Shown here piece after piece: positions 1 to 9,585 of a stretch of DNA of 64,000 bases. How positions within the stretch are numbered: the stretch's first letter is position 1; each line of letters begins with the position of its first letter. The stretch is from positions 25,687,849 to 25,751,848 of the forward strand of contig CM059186.1 in assembly GCA_030323885.1 (NCBI GenBank), given 5' to 3'. The translations under genes and the position numbers were made by a program. The DNA comes from Branchipolynoe longqiensis (lineage: Eukaryota; Annelida; Polychaeta; Phyllodocida; Polynoidae). A model generated the notes under the pieces. That model made no database searches. It was not told the origin of the DNA and saw only the letters and a list, made by a program, of their open reading frames with translations.

Positions 1-34
1 ATTTTTTTTGGCTCAAAAGCTGCTACATCCCTAT

Positions 35-541
35 ACAGTATAACCCCGTTAAACCAAACGTGAAGGGACCCTAGAAATTTGTTTGGATTAACCGATTCTT
101 GGTTTAACCAAGCTTTGGCTTTGATTTAGACTTTGAGTAAGAGTGTATTGCACATTGTAATATACAATGTATGTGGACACTTTGATTTTAGTTTTTTTAT
201 GTATGTACAGTATAACCCCGTTAAATCAAGCTCGGTTAAACCAAACGATCGCTTGATCCAAACTTCTTTGGCGGCCTGGCAAAATACTATGATTTATCAT
301 ATAAAAAAGTCAATGGGGTCTCAGATGACCTGATAACCACATGAAAGTTTGATTTAACCATTCGGAGTGGCCTAGGGTCCGAACACTTTTGTTTGGATTA
401 ACCGATAATTTTGATTAACCGACTTTGGTTTAAAAAACTTTTTTATCTGACGAATGGTAGTATTTTGCCGGACCGCCGAAAAAAGTTTGGATTAAGCGAT
501 CGTTTGGTTTAACCGAGCTTGGTTTAACGGGGTTATACTGT
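35..541. mobile_element. MITE, 'GTTAAACC' family, copy 1
   Basis: Inverted termini CAGTATAACCCCGTTAAACC at the left and its complement at the right, flanked by TA, enclose about 500 bp with no coding capacity. The inside is itself made of alternating GGTTTAACC and GGTTAAACC blocks, and a second copy of the terminus occurs near 206. Three more copies lie at 39043, 40079 and 52194. The CAGTA start and TA flank are typical of pogo/Tigger-type elements of the Tc1/mariner superfamily; this assignment is inference. Confidence 0.75.
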
Positions 542-685
542 ATAATGCCATACTCACTATGAATATTGATTGCCTCTAACTGGAAAGGACAACAATAAAT
601 TCTATTTGACAGAAAACAATGAATTTGTTGGATTTTTCGCCTCAACCCTTTGAAATATATATCATGGGGGGGGGGTGAAAATGGG

Positions 686-778
686 AAATAGTGCGCCTAG
701 AGCAGGATTCGAACCCACACTTCTTGCAAGTCCAGGGCTAGCATGCTAACCACTACATAACTTAGGCTCCCTGATGCA
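686..778 (-). mobile_element. tRNA-derived SINE head or tRNA-like sequence
   Basis: On the minus strand there is an A-box-like TAGTGGTTAGC and a B-box GGTTCGAATCC, spaced as in a tRNA-derived promoter. The acceptor stem does not close convincingly, so this is more likely a SINE head than a tRNA gene. Confidence 0.5.
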
Positions 779-1573
779 ATCACCCTATCCACGCCCACCT
801 GTCTGTGTGGCTCCTTGGCTGTGAGGTCAGTGCAGACTACTACATGCATTCCCCCTGGGATTCTAAGTCTTTACTGGTTTGCATTCATAAGTTATTTAAC
901 ACATACAATACACGATTTCCGCGATTAGTGTGACACCTGGTGATAGGCAACGACACTAGTGTTGCGGGTCGACAGTGTGTCACTGTGTTGTTTTACACTG
1001 ACAATCGAGCTTTTCAATCAATCAATCAATCAATCAATCAATAGGATACAGCTATAATTATCAAAAATGATTAAAAAATGGGAAGTATATTTTCTCTATG
1101 AATCCACATTTGTGCTGAAAAGACTGTGTCAGTTGCTCAATATGAAGCCAGTGTTAACAGAGCTTCAATTGCCTCTCCACAGATGCTGTGACCCACAAGT
1201 CCAGTTTGGATTACGCTCTGCGCATGCATCGTGGAAATCGTGTTGCTTGTAGCGGGTCCTGGTCATAGAACCATTCTAGTCTCCTGGGGGTGAAAAGTAG
1301 AGGGCACTACTTTTAATTTCCAAATGAGTCAGTAGAATCTGGCATATGACAAAATCGTACTAGCGAATTTAAGAGCAAATCCTAACTTGTAGTCCTATTA
1401 CCAATTGGGACCATTCTATTGAATAATGAATACATCATTAAAGTGGATATTTACACATTTAAAGCCTTTGATTTGGCGCTACATAGTGAAAGGATGGCAT
1501 TATAAATCTCCCCGCCCTCCCACTCACAGTTTAAATATGACGTTCTTCTGTACCCTACACCTCCTTTGAACTA
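779..1573. other. No gene seen; short (AATC)n microsatellite
   Basis: Apart from about seven AATC units at 1015-1042 and a few short open frames, nothing recognisable is present. The AATC run resembles the tail of the LINE family in this window read on the opposite strand, but no LINE sequence adjoins it. Confidence 0.5.
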
Positions 1574-2383
1574 ATGTTCGTGTTTATGTTGCCTCCTCCC
1601 CTTTTCTTGCCATCACCGCCTCTCTCCCCCTCCTTCCTCTCCTCCCACCCTCTCATTCCTCTTCCTGTCCCTTCTTTCCCTCCTCTCTCTGCTATTCTTC
1701 CCATTATTCTTCCTTACCCCCCTCTCCCCCTTCCCCTGCTCCTCCCCTCTACATCCTGCCAACACCTCCTCTGCCTCAACCTACCTTTCCTCCTCTCCAC
1801 ATCCTCCTCTCCTCTCCTCCCATCTCCTCTCTCTCCCCTGCTTCCCTCCTTCCCTCCCCCTCCCCTCCCCTCCCTCCTCCCCTCCGCTCCCTCCACCCCT
1901 CCCTCTACCCCTCCTTCCCCCCTGCCCTCCACTCCCCGCCCCTCTGCCCCCTCCTCCCTCTCCCCCTCCTCCCCCGCCTCTCCCGCTCTCCTACCCTCAC
2001 CACTCCTCCTCATTCCCTCCATTCACGCCCCTCCTTCCCCCATCCTCTCCTCCCTCCTCTCCTCTCCTCCCCCTGGCCTCCCCTCCTCCTTTCCTTGTCC
2101 CATTCCCTCACCCCCCCTTGCTCACTCCCTTCCCCCACCTTCCCCCCTACTCTCTTCCTTCCCCATCCTTCCCATCCTTCCCCTCATCCCCAACACCCTC
2201 TACAACCCCCTCCCTTCCACCCCAATCACCCCCTGCCCCCTCCCTTCACCCATCACCCCCCCCCACCCTCTCCTCTCTCTCCAAATCTCCCCTTCCATCC
2301 TCATTCTCCTGTTCGCCCACGTCTCCTCCCCCCCCCCCCACCCCCCCCCTCCCCCACGCTCCTCTCCCCCTGCCCTCCCGCAG
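1574..2383 (+). repeat. 800-bp polypyrimidine tract ending in a splice acceptor
   Basis: The plus strand is almost pure C and T for about 800 bp and ends in CCCTCCCGCAG at 2383, immediately before a coding exon. It is therefore most simply the 3' end of an intron with an extremely long pyrimidine tract. The proline/serine/leucine-rich open frames read through it are compositional artefacts. Confidence 0.75.
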
Positions 2384-2531
2384 GGCGTGGCGCGAATCGC
2401 GGGGCTGCATGACGGAGCTGATCGCCGTGTGCAGACGGGATCGTCCGGGCCTCAGGTTCCGGCGCAGTGACGCCTTCGTCAGATGGGACAACCGTGACCG
2501 GGAGGCGGTCGCCTACGGACGCTGCTACTAG
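2384..2531 (+). CDS. Terminal coding exon of a Cys-containing protein (partial gene)
   Basis: After the CAG acceptor at 2381-2383 the reading frame starts with the third base of a codon and gives about 48 residues ending at TAG 2529-2531. Base composition changes sharply from pure pyrimidine to balanced GC-rich coding-like sequence. The peptide contains ESRGCMTELIAVC, several Arg/Asp-rich stretches and ends YGRCY. The exon enters in the same phase as exon 4 of the 12285-15800 gene, and the first cysteine is the eighth residue after the split codon in both (AWRESRGC versus GFYEAEPC), with a second cysteine 6-7 residues on. This suggests a paralogue. No upstream exon was recognised; it may lie left of the window. 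Function unknown. Confidence 0.55.
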
Positions 2532-2621
2532 GTGGCGCTACGAGCCGTGTTGAGGTGCGGGGTGGGCGGGAGGGTAAGTGGGGGGATTACGGAATCCACG
2601 TTCAGTAAGGCAATTGCGAAT

Positions 2622-2970
2622 ATACAGTAAAACCTCTGTAAATCGACCGACCCTAGAACTGTAATGTATGAGACTGTGCGTATAGCTGGTGGCCGCTGTG
2701 ACGTCACTGACCTGGGGGTGTTGGCCGGGGAGTGGACAGAAATAAACCACTTGCATACTGGACGTCGAGGGGTTCGTTTGTCTTCATTGATATTACATGG
2801 TGTCAGATGGTGTCAACTTTAAATGGTCCATTTAGGGAGGTTGTCGGTTTAGGGAGTTAAAACAAAATTGTTAAAATGGTATTGTATGGGTGATTGTTTG
2901 GGACCCAAATAAAGTGATCGATATAGGGTAGTGGTCGATCTGTGGAGGTGGTTGGTTAGAGAGGTTTTAT
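2622..2970. mobile_element. Fragments of 'AAACCTCTCTAA' MITE family
   Basis: CAGTAAAACCTCTGTAAATC at about 2624 and the complementary terminus AGAGAGGTTTTA-like at about 2957-2967 are the two ends of the family seen complete at 8163-8355. The sequence between includes the presumed 3' UTR end (2741), so the transcript may end within an old MITE. A run of C follows at 2982-2996. Confidence 0.5.
2741..2746 (+). promoter_or_regulatory. Polyadenylation signal AATAAA
   Basis: AATAAA lies 210 bp downstream of the stop codon at 2531, a suitable place for the end of the 3' UTR of the terminal exon. Confidence 0.5.
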
Positions 2971-3186
2971 TTGATGATATACCCCCCCCCCCCCCAATCA
3001 CAAAAAATAAACCACACAGGCCACACGGGGTGGCTGCTATCAATGAGTGGAACGGTCCACTATAGGGATCCTCCTTTACTAGCATGCTGCCACCTGCTGG
3101 TTCTACTGTCCATTCGAGTCCTGCACCATGTGGTAGTGTGTGTGGGGGGTCAGTACTGACTATTACCCAATGTTAGTAGTTCTATG

Positions 3187-3480
3187 TGACACATGGCGTT
3201 CTCTGTTGCGGAGTGGTTAGAGTGTCTGACTTTTTTCTAGGTCAGACTCCTAATCTGAGGGTCGGCGGTTCGATTCCCCGTGCCCCCAGCTCTGCCAATT
3301 TGGATTTCCACCGCTGTGTATAACTTACAGCGTCATCAAAGGCCGGTTGCTCTCATACCATGTCTATGTGGTGTGGGAGGTTAAAAATCCCTTGGGTCGG
3401 TAAAAGTGTAGGCTCGGGCTTTCTATCGACCAGCAGTGGAATGAGGAAAACCAGTCGTCTATGAATGAAATTTCCCCTGC
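3187..3480 (+). mobile_element. tRNA-derived SINE, family 2
   Basis: The head has an A-box-like GAGTGGTTAGAGTG and B-box GGTTCGATTCC, followed by a conserved ~200-bp body (TTGGATTTCCACCGCTGTG, then TAAAAATCCCTTGGGTCGG). Other copies are at 33483, 58572 and, inverted, 35896. The last ~50 bp are a tail shared with SINE copies at 6540 and 30230. Confidence 0.75.
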
Positions 3481-3956
3481 TTAAACAACTAATGGACCAA
3501 AAAAAACACCCCAAGAAACAAACATAATTATATCAGTAAAGAAAAGACCAGTGATATTGAGAAATGTATGATTCAGAGGAATAAAGCTTTTGGTCTCAAG
3601 AAGATGAAGAGTATTTGTTTGTGTTGATAGTTTGGATTTGAGAATGTGTGAAATAAAAATCATGGTTATACAGTCATTTGTGTTTTTGTGTTTTGGTTTC
3701 ACCTCAATATTCCGGGAAATGCAATATGTATATTCCAAGTACGTGGCGAATGGCAGCGTGATAGATAACACATGCACCAGGACAGGAAGTCTTATTTGAT
3801 CGAATGTCAACTATTTGTTAGGATAATTTTAATGCAATCTACATTAGAAACAAAATAATATATGACAATAAGGTAGATTATAACGATCAACATAATGTCT
3901 AGCTCAGAAAATGACCTCAGGTCAAAACCATCGAATTATGCATCTTTAAATAAAGA
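3481..3956. other. AT-rich, no recognised feature
   Basis: No splice-bordered coding stretch or repeat match to the rest of the window was seen. A minus-strand open frame of 109 codons has no recognisable motif. The last ~60 bp (TCTAGCTCAGAAAATGACC, then CATCGAATTATGC) are a remnant of the TTAA MITE family terminus. Confidence 0.4.
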
Positions 3957-4157
3957 TTGGTTGGTTGTTGGAGTTCTACGTCCTTGCAACATCTATGTGC
4001 AAATCAGGACAGGTACCGACTTGTGAGAGTGAACACTCATGGCTACTTTATAGCACTGCCCCACTGAGAAATCAGGCCATCGGTACCATGACCCAATATC
4101 CCACTCAGTCGCATTATCCCAACACTGAGCTAACCAGTCCTTGCCCTATTCTATTAA

Positions 4158-4989
4158 AGCTGCATAGTCCGATGAAATCATCAAATTTTCAAAACCAAAG
4201 CAATGATCTAAATTTGATTCTACATATCTAGCTTAGATACTGATGCACTTATTAAGTATTTGTCGCCACACAGAAGGGAATAGTGAGGCAATTGAATAGA
4301 TCATGTTACTGCAGAATGCTATGGTGTCAGAGTTTTGGCAAGCTTGCCAAAATAAATTTGGCATGGTTGCACTTCAAATATTTCAAAAGTTTACCACTTA
4401 AAATAAAAGTTACTTCAAGCTAAAGTCATCATCATCATCATCATGCTGTCTGTCGTGATGTGACAAAGACTGCTTTCATTACTTGACTGCCGCTCTCCAT
4501 TTAGCTCAGTTCATGAAAGCTGCCTGCAAAACTGTTGAAGTGCTGCTGGCTTTTGCAAGTTACCAGCGGCACTCTCTCGGGGAGCAAATAGAGGTTTCAC
4601 ACCGGCAAGAACATGTCAAGACAGGTGCAAATCTATTTGTCCCTGCAGTGGTTGGTCGGGAGATGTTGGGAGTTCCATACATCAACCGCCCTTAATGCTG
4701 CCACAGTGACATGGTTTTCTGTTTAGGGTTTGCTCCCTTAGCCTTCGGTTCTGTCAAGAACCTGTACCACAAGGCAGTGGTTTACAACTCTGCAGGGCAG
4801 GGGCGTCAAACTCCCTGAGGTATAAATTAATTATGGATGTGCCAACCGAACATAGCAGGTTCTAATAAATTGAATAAATGATTAATAAGTGCACCAGTAT
4901 CAAGCTAAAGTAAGGTACATTATAACGATTAACCTAATGTATTTATCTCAGAAAATTTCTGAAACTTGAAACCATCGGACTATGCAACT
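4158..4989. mobile_element. TTAA-duplicating MITE, 'GCATAGTCCGATG' family
   Basis: Inverted termini AGCTGCATAGTCCGATG and its complement are flanked by TTAA (4154-4157 and 4990-4993). Comparison with uninterrupted SINE copies shows a single TTAA at the empty site, so the duplication is real. TTAA target sites are known for piggyBac and Kolobok elements; no transposase is present here. The element carries a nested retroelement at 4427-4899. Confidence 0.8.
4427..4899 (-). mobile_element. Retroelement 3' end with (TCA)n tail, 12-bp target duplication
   Basis: The insert is flanked by TCAAGCTAAAGT at 4415-4426 and 4900-4911; uninterrupted MITE copies (for example near 32386) have this sequence once. 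A (CAT)n run lies at the left edge, so the element lies on the minus strand with a (ATG)n 3' tail. The ~470-bp body was not matched to anything else in the window. SINE or 5'-truncated LINE; family unknown. Confidence 0.65.
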
Positions 4990-5128
4990 TTAATGCTGAG
5001 TGCCAGGCTAGGAAGCGACAAGTATCAATTTTTATAAGTCGTTGGTTTGACTCGACCGGGAACCAAACTCGCAATATCTCGCACGCGAGGCCCGCACTCT
5101 ACCGATTCGGCCACCGTGTCCGGTTTAT

Positions 5129-5506
5129 ATAAAGGGGTGGTTTATTAGTGAATCCGTGTATCATGCTGTTGGCCTCGTTATGGCGGGGTGAATATAGCAC
5201 GTGACCCGGTGGTCTGGTCTCATACAAGTTTCCATTATGACACCGTTGGTACAATCAGGCGGGAACCAGCTATGCAGAAGGATCTAGAACTAGCTGAACA
5301 CACAAAGGGCGACTAAATAAACACGGAGTATTCTTGTATTATCGCAGTCACATCGCAGATGTCGTCTGTACTAGTACTACCAATACCATCTGTACTTGCC
5401 GACGATTGGGTCATTTTGAAAAATTGGAGTTCACATGAATGACTCTGGTGTAGAGACAGGTACAGTCTACATGTTGAATAATGGTAAAACAAAAAAAGGG
5501 GAAAAA
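5129..5506. other. No gene seen
   Basis: Unique-looking sequence without exon signatures. A 66-codon minus-strand open frame (5313-5513) shows no features of a real gene. Confidence 0.4.
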
Positions 5507-5562
5507 AGCTCATAAATAAATTTAGGGAAGATCAAATCGCCCTCTCTCTCCCTCTCTCTACG

Positions 5563-5595
<33 letters not shown>

Positions 5596-6050
5596 TATAT
5601 GCATGTGTTTAGCAAACCAGCTATAGAACACATAACCATATAACTAAAACTATACAAAAATTGGCTCATAATTAAATTTGGGAAGATCAGATCTCCCTCT
5701 CTCTCCCTCACTCCCTCTCTCAGTCTCTGTCTCTCTCTCCATCTCTCTCCACCTCTCTATCCCTTTCTCTGCCTCTCTGTCTCTTCTCTCTCTCTATACA
5801 CATATATGATATAGTTATGTGCATGTGTTTAGCAAACCAGCTATATAACACATAACCGTATAATTATAACCATATAACCATATAAAAATTGGCTCATAAA
5901 AAAGATTGAATTTTCCCTTCTCTCTCCCTCTCTCTCTGTGTCTCCCTCTGTGTCCCTCTCTTTCTCTCTCCTCTCTCCCCCCTCTCTCTCCACACATGAT
6001 ATATGCATGCGTCAGAGCAAACCAGCTATATAACACATAACCATATAACC
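5507..6050. repeat. Tandem repeat of ~190-220 bp with CT-rich and (TA)n parts
   Basis: The block TTTAGCAAACCAGCTATA recurs near 5608, 5826 and 6013 (partly diverged), each time followed by CATAACCATATAAC, 'TTGGCTCATAA' and a CT-rich run. It is three and a half degenerate units. Confidence 0.65.
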
Positions 6051-6052
6051 AG

Positions 6053-6112
6053 ACGTGATGGCCGAATGAGTTGAGCATCCGCCTCCCGGACTGGTAGGTT
6101 ATGGGATTTGAA
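6053..6112 (+). mobile_element. SINE head fragment (tRNA-like)
   Basis: GATGGCCGAATGAGTTGAGC followed by a B-box-like GGGATTTGAACC matches the heads at 32695 and 37875. It is joined directly to the gene fragment that begins at 6113. Confidence 0.5.
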
Positions 6113-6469
6113 CCGGCACAACGACAACAACCGGTACAACGACAACAGTAGGTATGGCAATAGATAAAAGATTCACCCCATACTGCTGCGGTAGCCATAG
6201 GAGGGGTGAACAACAACCCTATATAAAAGCTAGCAAAAATTGTTGACATGCCGGGTAAATGAACTGAGTTAATAAATTCCTAATTTAAGAGGCAAAATAT
6301 ATTCTTTATATATATGTATTCATATTTACCCGCTACTTTTGAGTTGAAAAATATAATAAAACATGTAGTTTAATGGACTTAAAAAGTGAAATCGATGGCG
6401 TTCTATTGCTGTCATCTTATATTTTTGCATTCTCTCTCATTTCACCAACTCTGTGCTGATATAGGTAGC
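6113..6469 (+). pseudogene. Duplicated fragment of exon 2/intron 2 of the Asn-rich gene
   Basis: The last ~40 bp of the repeat exon (two RYNDNN-type units ending NDNSRYG), its splice donor AG|GTATGG at 6150-6151 and the following ~310 bp of intron 2, including the left half of the MITE at 13610, are copied here in the same orientation, with scattered substitutions relative to 13560-13919. No other exon is present beside it, so it is a non-functional segmental duplicate. Because intron sequence is included, it arose at the DNA level and not through mRNA. Confidence 0.8.
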
Positions 6470-6519
6470 CAGTTCAAACCATTGTCGAGTCAAGCCAGTG
6501 ACTTATAAACATTGATACT

Positions 6520-6665
6520 TGTCGCTATGTAGCCTGGCGCTCGGCATTACTAGGATGGGGCAAGGAGCAGTGGAATGAGGAAGACCAATTGTCCATGATT
6601 GAAATTTTCCCTGCTTAAACAAGTAATGTACCAAAAAACAACCCCCACACCCCAAAAAGCACACC
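6520..6665 (+). mobile_element. SINE 3' tail fragment
   Basis: GGAGCAGTGGAATGAGGAAG followed by 'CCCTGCTTAAACAAGTAATG' is the alternative SINE tail also seen near 3433, 30238 and 52088, and inverted near 36540. Confidence 0.6.
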
Positions 6666-6899
6666 CCCCCCAAAACAACCGTGCATCCTGTTATGCAGGA
6701 CACGCCCATTAGAGTACACAAAGTGCTCACTCCTTTCTTGGAAAATAGCCAGAGAAGCCGCACATGTGGTATGATGATATGTTCCTATTGGGCGGGTGGT
6801 GGTAGTATCGTGTACAACAACTTCTGGTTCAATAGTTCAATAACCAACTAGAAGCCGAATGGGTGGTGCAATGATATACCAGGGTCATACGCTCCAGGA

Positions 6900-7660
6900 G
6901 ATGTGTGGACGGGGAACAAGGGATAATGGGAGGGATCCGGGCCAGGCGGGGAGCAAGCGGGGAGAGGGGGCAAGCAGGGAGAGGGGGCAAGCAGGGGGCA
7001 CAGGGGGAGGGAAGGGGGGCAGGCACAGGGCAATGGGAGGGTGCAGGGCGTGGGGGCAAGAGGGGGGCAAGCGGGAAAAGGGAAGGGACGGGTCATGTGC
7101 GGGCAATGGAGGGATGCGGGGCAGGTGGGGGCAAAGCAGGGGGCAAGTGGGGGCAGGCACGGGACAATGGGAGGGATGCGGGGCAAGCGGGGGCAGGCGC
7201 GGGGCAAGCGGGCCGCAGGTGCGGGGCAGAGCGGGCCGCAGGCGCGGGCCAATGGGAGGGATCGGGGCATGCAGGGGGCAGGGGGGAAGCGGGGCAGGTG
7301 TGGGGCAATGGGAGGGATGCGGCAGGCGGGGGCAAGTATGGGGCAAGTGGGGCAAGGCCAGGCCAATGGGAGGGATGCGGGGCAGGCGGGGTAAGTATGG
7401 GGCAAGTGGGGCAGGCGCGGGCAATGGGAGGGATGTGGGGCAGCGGGGGGCAAAGGGGGAAGCGGGGGCAGGTGTGGGGCAATGGGAGGGATGCGGGGCA
7501 GGCAGGGCAGGCGGGGCAAGCGGGCTGCAGGCACGGGGCGATGGGAGGGATGCGGGGCAGGCAAGGGGCCGGGGCGGGGGCAAGCGGGTGACAGGCGCGG
7601 GGATGTGGGGCAGGCATGGGGCAAGTGAGAGAGGGGGCAGCGGGGGACATGTATACATGT
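6900..7660 (+). repeat. G-rich minisatellite, ~60-bp unit
   Basis: The motif CAATGGGAGGGATGCGGGGC recurs with steps near 60 bp (about 7250, 7311, 7371, 7427, 7488, 7548); the left third is more degenerate. Since 60 is divisible by three and the unit lacks stops, long Gly/Arg- or Pro/Ala-rich frames stay open on both strands. The G-runs could form quadruplexes. Confidence 0.85.
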
Positions 7661-7907
7661 ATATACATGTATATATAATATATAAATTCCTCGGTTCACA
7701 AAATAACATAGGTGAGCGAGTAAGTTTGGTTTGAATTTAATAACTGGCTCAGGGATTAATAGCCCTAGCCCTAATTTACCCGACAGCTGGAAGGGGCGGG
7801 GGGGGGGGGCACTCCCCCAATGTGCAAGAGGAAATATAGGATTGTATTTATACTCGTATACTGCATTATACATCACATATATGTACGCACATGTACATGT
7901 ATGTTTA

Positions 7908-8148
7908 TATGAAGAGTTCTAGCTCAAATCCCCATAAATGCCAACCCACAAATTTAATTAAATCAACAGATTTTTGCCTGGAGGTAATTTTAATTATCAC
8001 TAATTCCACTTTCCGTATGGTCACATGGTTATAGAGCAATGAACAAAAGAGTAGGATTATAAAAAAAACTACTTTTAAAAGGTTTGATTCCAATGTTCAT
8101 CTGAACTTTTGGATCGGCGTTCACGGGGATTTGCGCCTGAACTCTTCA
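7908..8148. mobile_element. MITE with transposon-44553-type termini
   Basis: Inverted termini of the form ATGAAGAGTTC...CAAATCCCC and GGGGATTTGCGCCTGAACTC face each other. The same consensus forms the ends of the 3.1-kb transposon at 44553-47662 and of the insert at 19735-19965, so this is probably a non-autonomous derivative of that element. Confidence 0.65.
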
Positions 8149-8162
8149 TATGTATATATGCA

Positions 8163-8355
8163 CAGTAAAACCTCTCTAACGGACCACCTCCACAGATCGA
8201 CCACTCACCTACATCGATCGGTTTATTCGGGTCCCAAACAATCGCCAATACAATACCATTGTAATGATAAAAACAACTCTTTAATCTGACCACCTCCCTA
8301 AATGGACCATTTAAAGTTGGTCCCATGGTCGGTCGATTTAGAGAGGTTTTAGTGT
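8163..8355. mobile_element. MITE, 'AAACCTCTCTAA' family, complete
   Basis: CAGTAAAACCTCTCTAACGG at the left and TTTAGAGAGGTTTTAGTG at the right are inverted repeats around 193 bp. Further inverted blocks (GACCACCTCC, GGTCGATTTAG) lie inside. The CAGTAAAACC start is pogo/Tigger-like. Confidence 0.75.
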
Positions 8356-8633
8356 ACTTTGTAATGTAGTTTGTGCCTATAAATAATGGAACCACAAACA
8401 TATGTGTATTCCTGTAATAATCCTTTACCGATACGAAACTACTAACTGAGATGCACGACTGACTGATTCTGCGCAGTCTCAGTCCCCCCACCCCCACCCC
8501 ACCATGTCTCATTCCCGGCCTCTCACCGCCCACTCGGCCATTATCAATATCTCTCTCTCTATATATATATATATAAGCGGCATATAAATATATATAGCTA
8601 TTATCGAGACTCATCACACGAAAGTACTTATAG

Positions 8634-8706
8634 GGAGCAGCTCATTGAGCTGCTCACAATCACATTCACGGCCATCACTGAGCGGGTCGCACAGATCTAC
8701 ACAGAG
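8634..8706 (+). CDS. Possible isolated coding exon
   Basis: A TTATAG acceptor is followed by a 73-bp stretch that ends at a strong donor (ACAGAG|GTGAGT). Read from the second base it is open for 24 codons and starts EQLIELLT, continuing with ITERVAQIYTE, which would form an amphipathic helix. Composition is unlike the AT-rich flanks. There is no ATG and no neighbouring exon was found, so the gene is unknown. It could also be a 5' non-coding exon of the 12285 gene, or chance. Confidence 0.3.
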
Positions 8707-8801
8707 GTGAGTGTAGGCCCTACACGCCATTTCTATAGGAATATATCATGCTTCGGAACTCAATTGCAAGAATATAATCATAGTTGACTGGTATATATAT
8801 A

Positions 8802-8915
8802 CAGATGAACCTCGATCCAATGGACTAATAGGGGGGAGCAGTTGTCTGTTAAAGCCGTTTGTCCATTGCAGCGACAACATTTTCACCTTTCCCGATCGCT
8901 GCTGCTTGTTCCTTG

Positions 8916-8957
<42 letters not shown>

Positions 8958-9137
8958 TTATATATATATATATAGGTTGTATATATATAAATGAATGACC
9001 CTTTACAGCATATTTTCTAAGTTTGTCCTTAGCCTTGGAGTTTTAAGCGTTCGGACCAGATATTCACTCTAGCGGATTGTGTCCGTTGGATCCGGAATCC
9101 GTTGCATCGGTGTCCGTTGGATCGAGGTTCATCTGTA
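8802..9137. mobile_element. MITE, 'AACCTCGATCCAATGG' family
   Basis: ACAGATGAACCTCGATCCAA at 8801 and its complement ending near 9137 are inverted termini with TA at the borders; the interior holds a (TA)n run at 8918-8985. No coding capacity. Confidence 0.75.
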
Positions 9138-9230
9138 TATAATGCATGTATGTATTTATAGGTATACTGTTTGTTTGTTGTGACTTTGCATCCTAGCAAC
9201 ATTCAAGGACATGTCACGACAGGTGCTGAT

Positions 9231-9561
9231 GTTGGTTGGTTGTTGGAGTTTTATGTCCTGGCAACACATAAGGTCATATCAGGACGGGTACTGACTTGTG
9301 ACAGTGCGCACTCATGGCGACATTATAGTGTTGCTCCACTGGGAAATCAGGCCACCGACATCATGACCGGATATCCCACGCAGTTACATTGGTACTAAGC
9401 AAACCAATCCTTGTCTTTTCTCATTAATGTTAAGCACCAGGCTAAGTAGCGACAAGTATAACTTTGGTAGATCATTGGTTTTACTCGGTTGGGGTTCAAA
9501 CCCACGACTTTCTGCACAAGAGGCCAGCCAGCCCCGATACCGATTCGGCCATCCCGTCTGA
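9231..9561 (-). mobile_element. tRNA-derived SINE, family 1, full length
   Basis: Runs from the tail complement GTTGTTGGAGTTTTATGTCC to the head complement CCGATTCGGCCATCCCGTC. About 330 bp. Confidence 0.8.
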
Positions 9562-9585
9562 TATATATAACTTAGCATAGTAAGA

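Larger units (their letters stand above)
3957..5128 (-). mobile_element. tRNA-derived SINE, family 1, split by a MITE
   Basis: The minus-strand SINE reads from a tRNA-like head (complement of 5040-5128, with GCCGAATCGGTAGAGTGCGG) to a tail of the type GTTGTTGGAGTTTTACGTCC (3957-4157). It is interrupted between 4158 and 4989 by a TTAA-flanked MITE. About fifteen further full or partial copies occur in the window. Confidence 0.8.

Noticed and set aside
1574..2470. 298-codon plus-strand frame rich in Pro/Ser/Leu
   Set aside because: It is translation of a CT-only tract; only the last part overlaps the exon at 2384, and in a different frame.
6848..7876. Pro/Ala-rich frames up to 342 codons and Gly/Arg-rich frames on the opposite strand
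   Set aside because: They come from a 60-bp minisatellite without stops; no start context, splice sites or domain.
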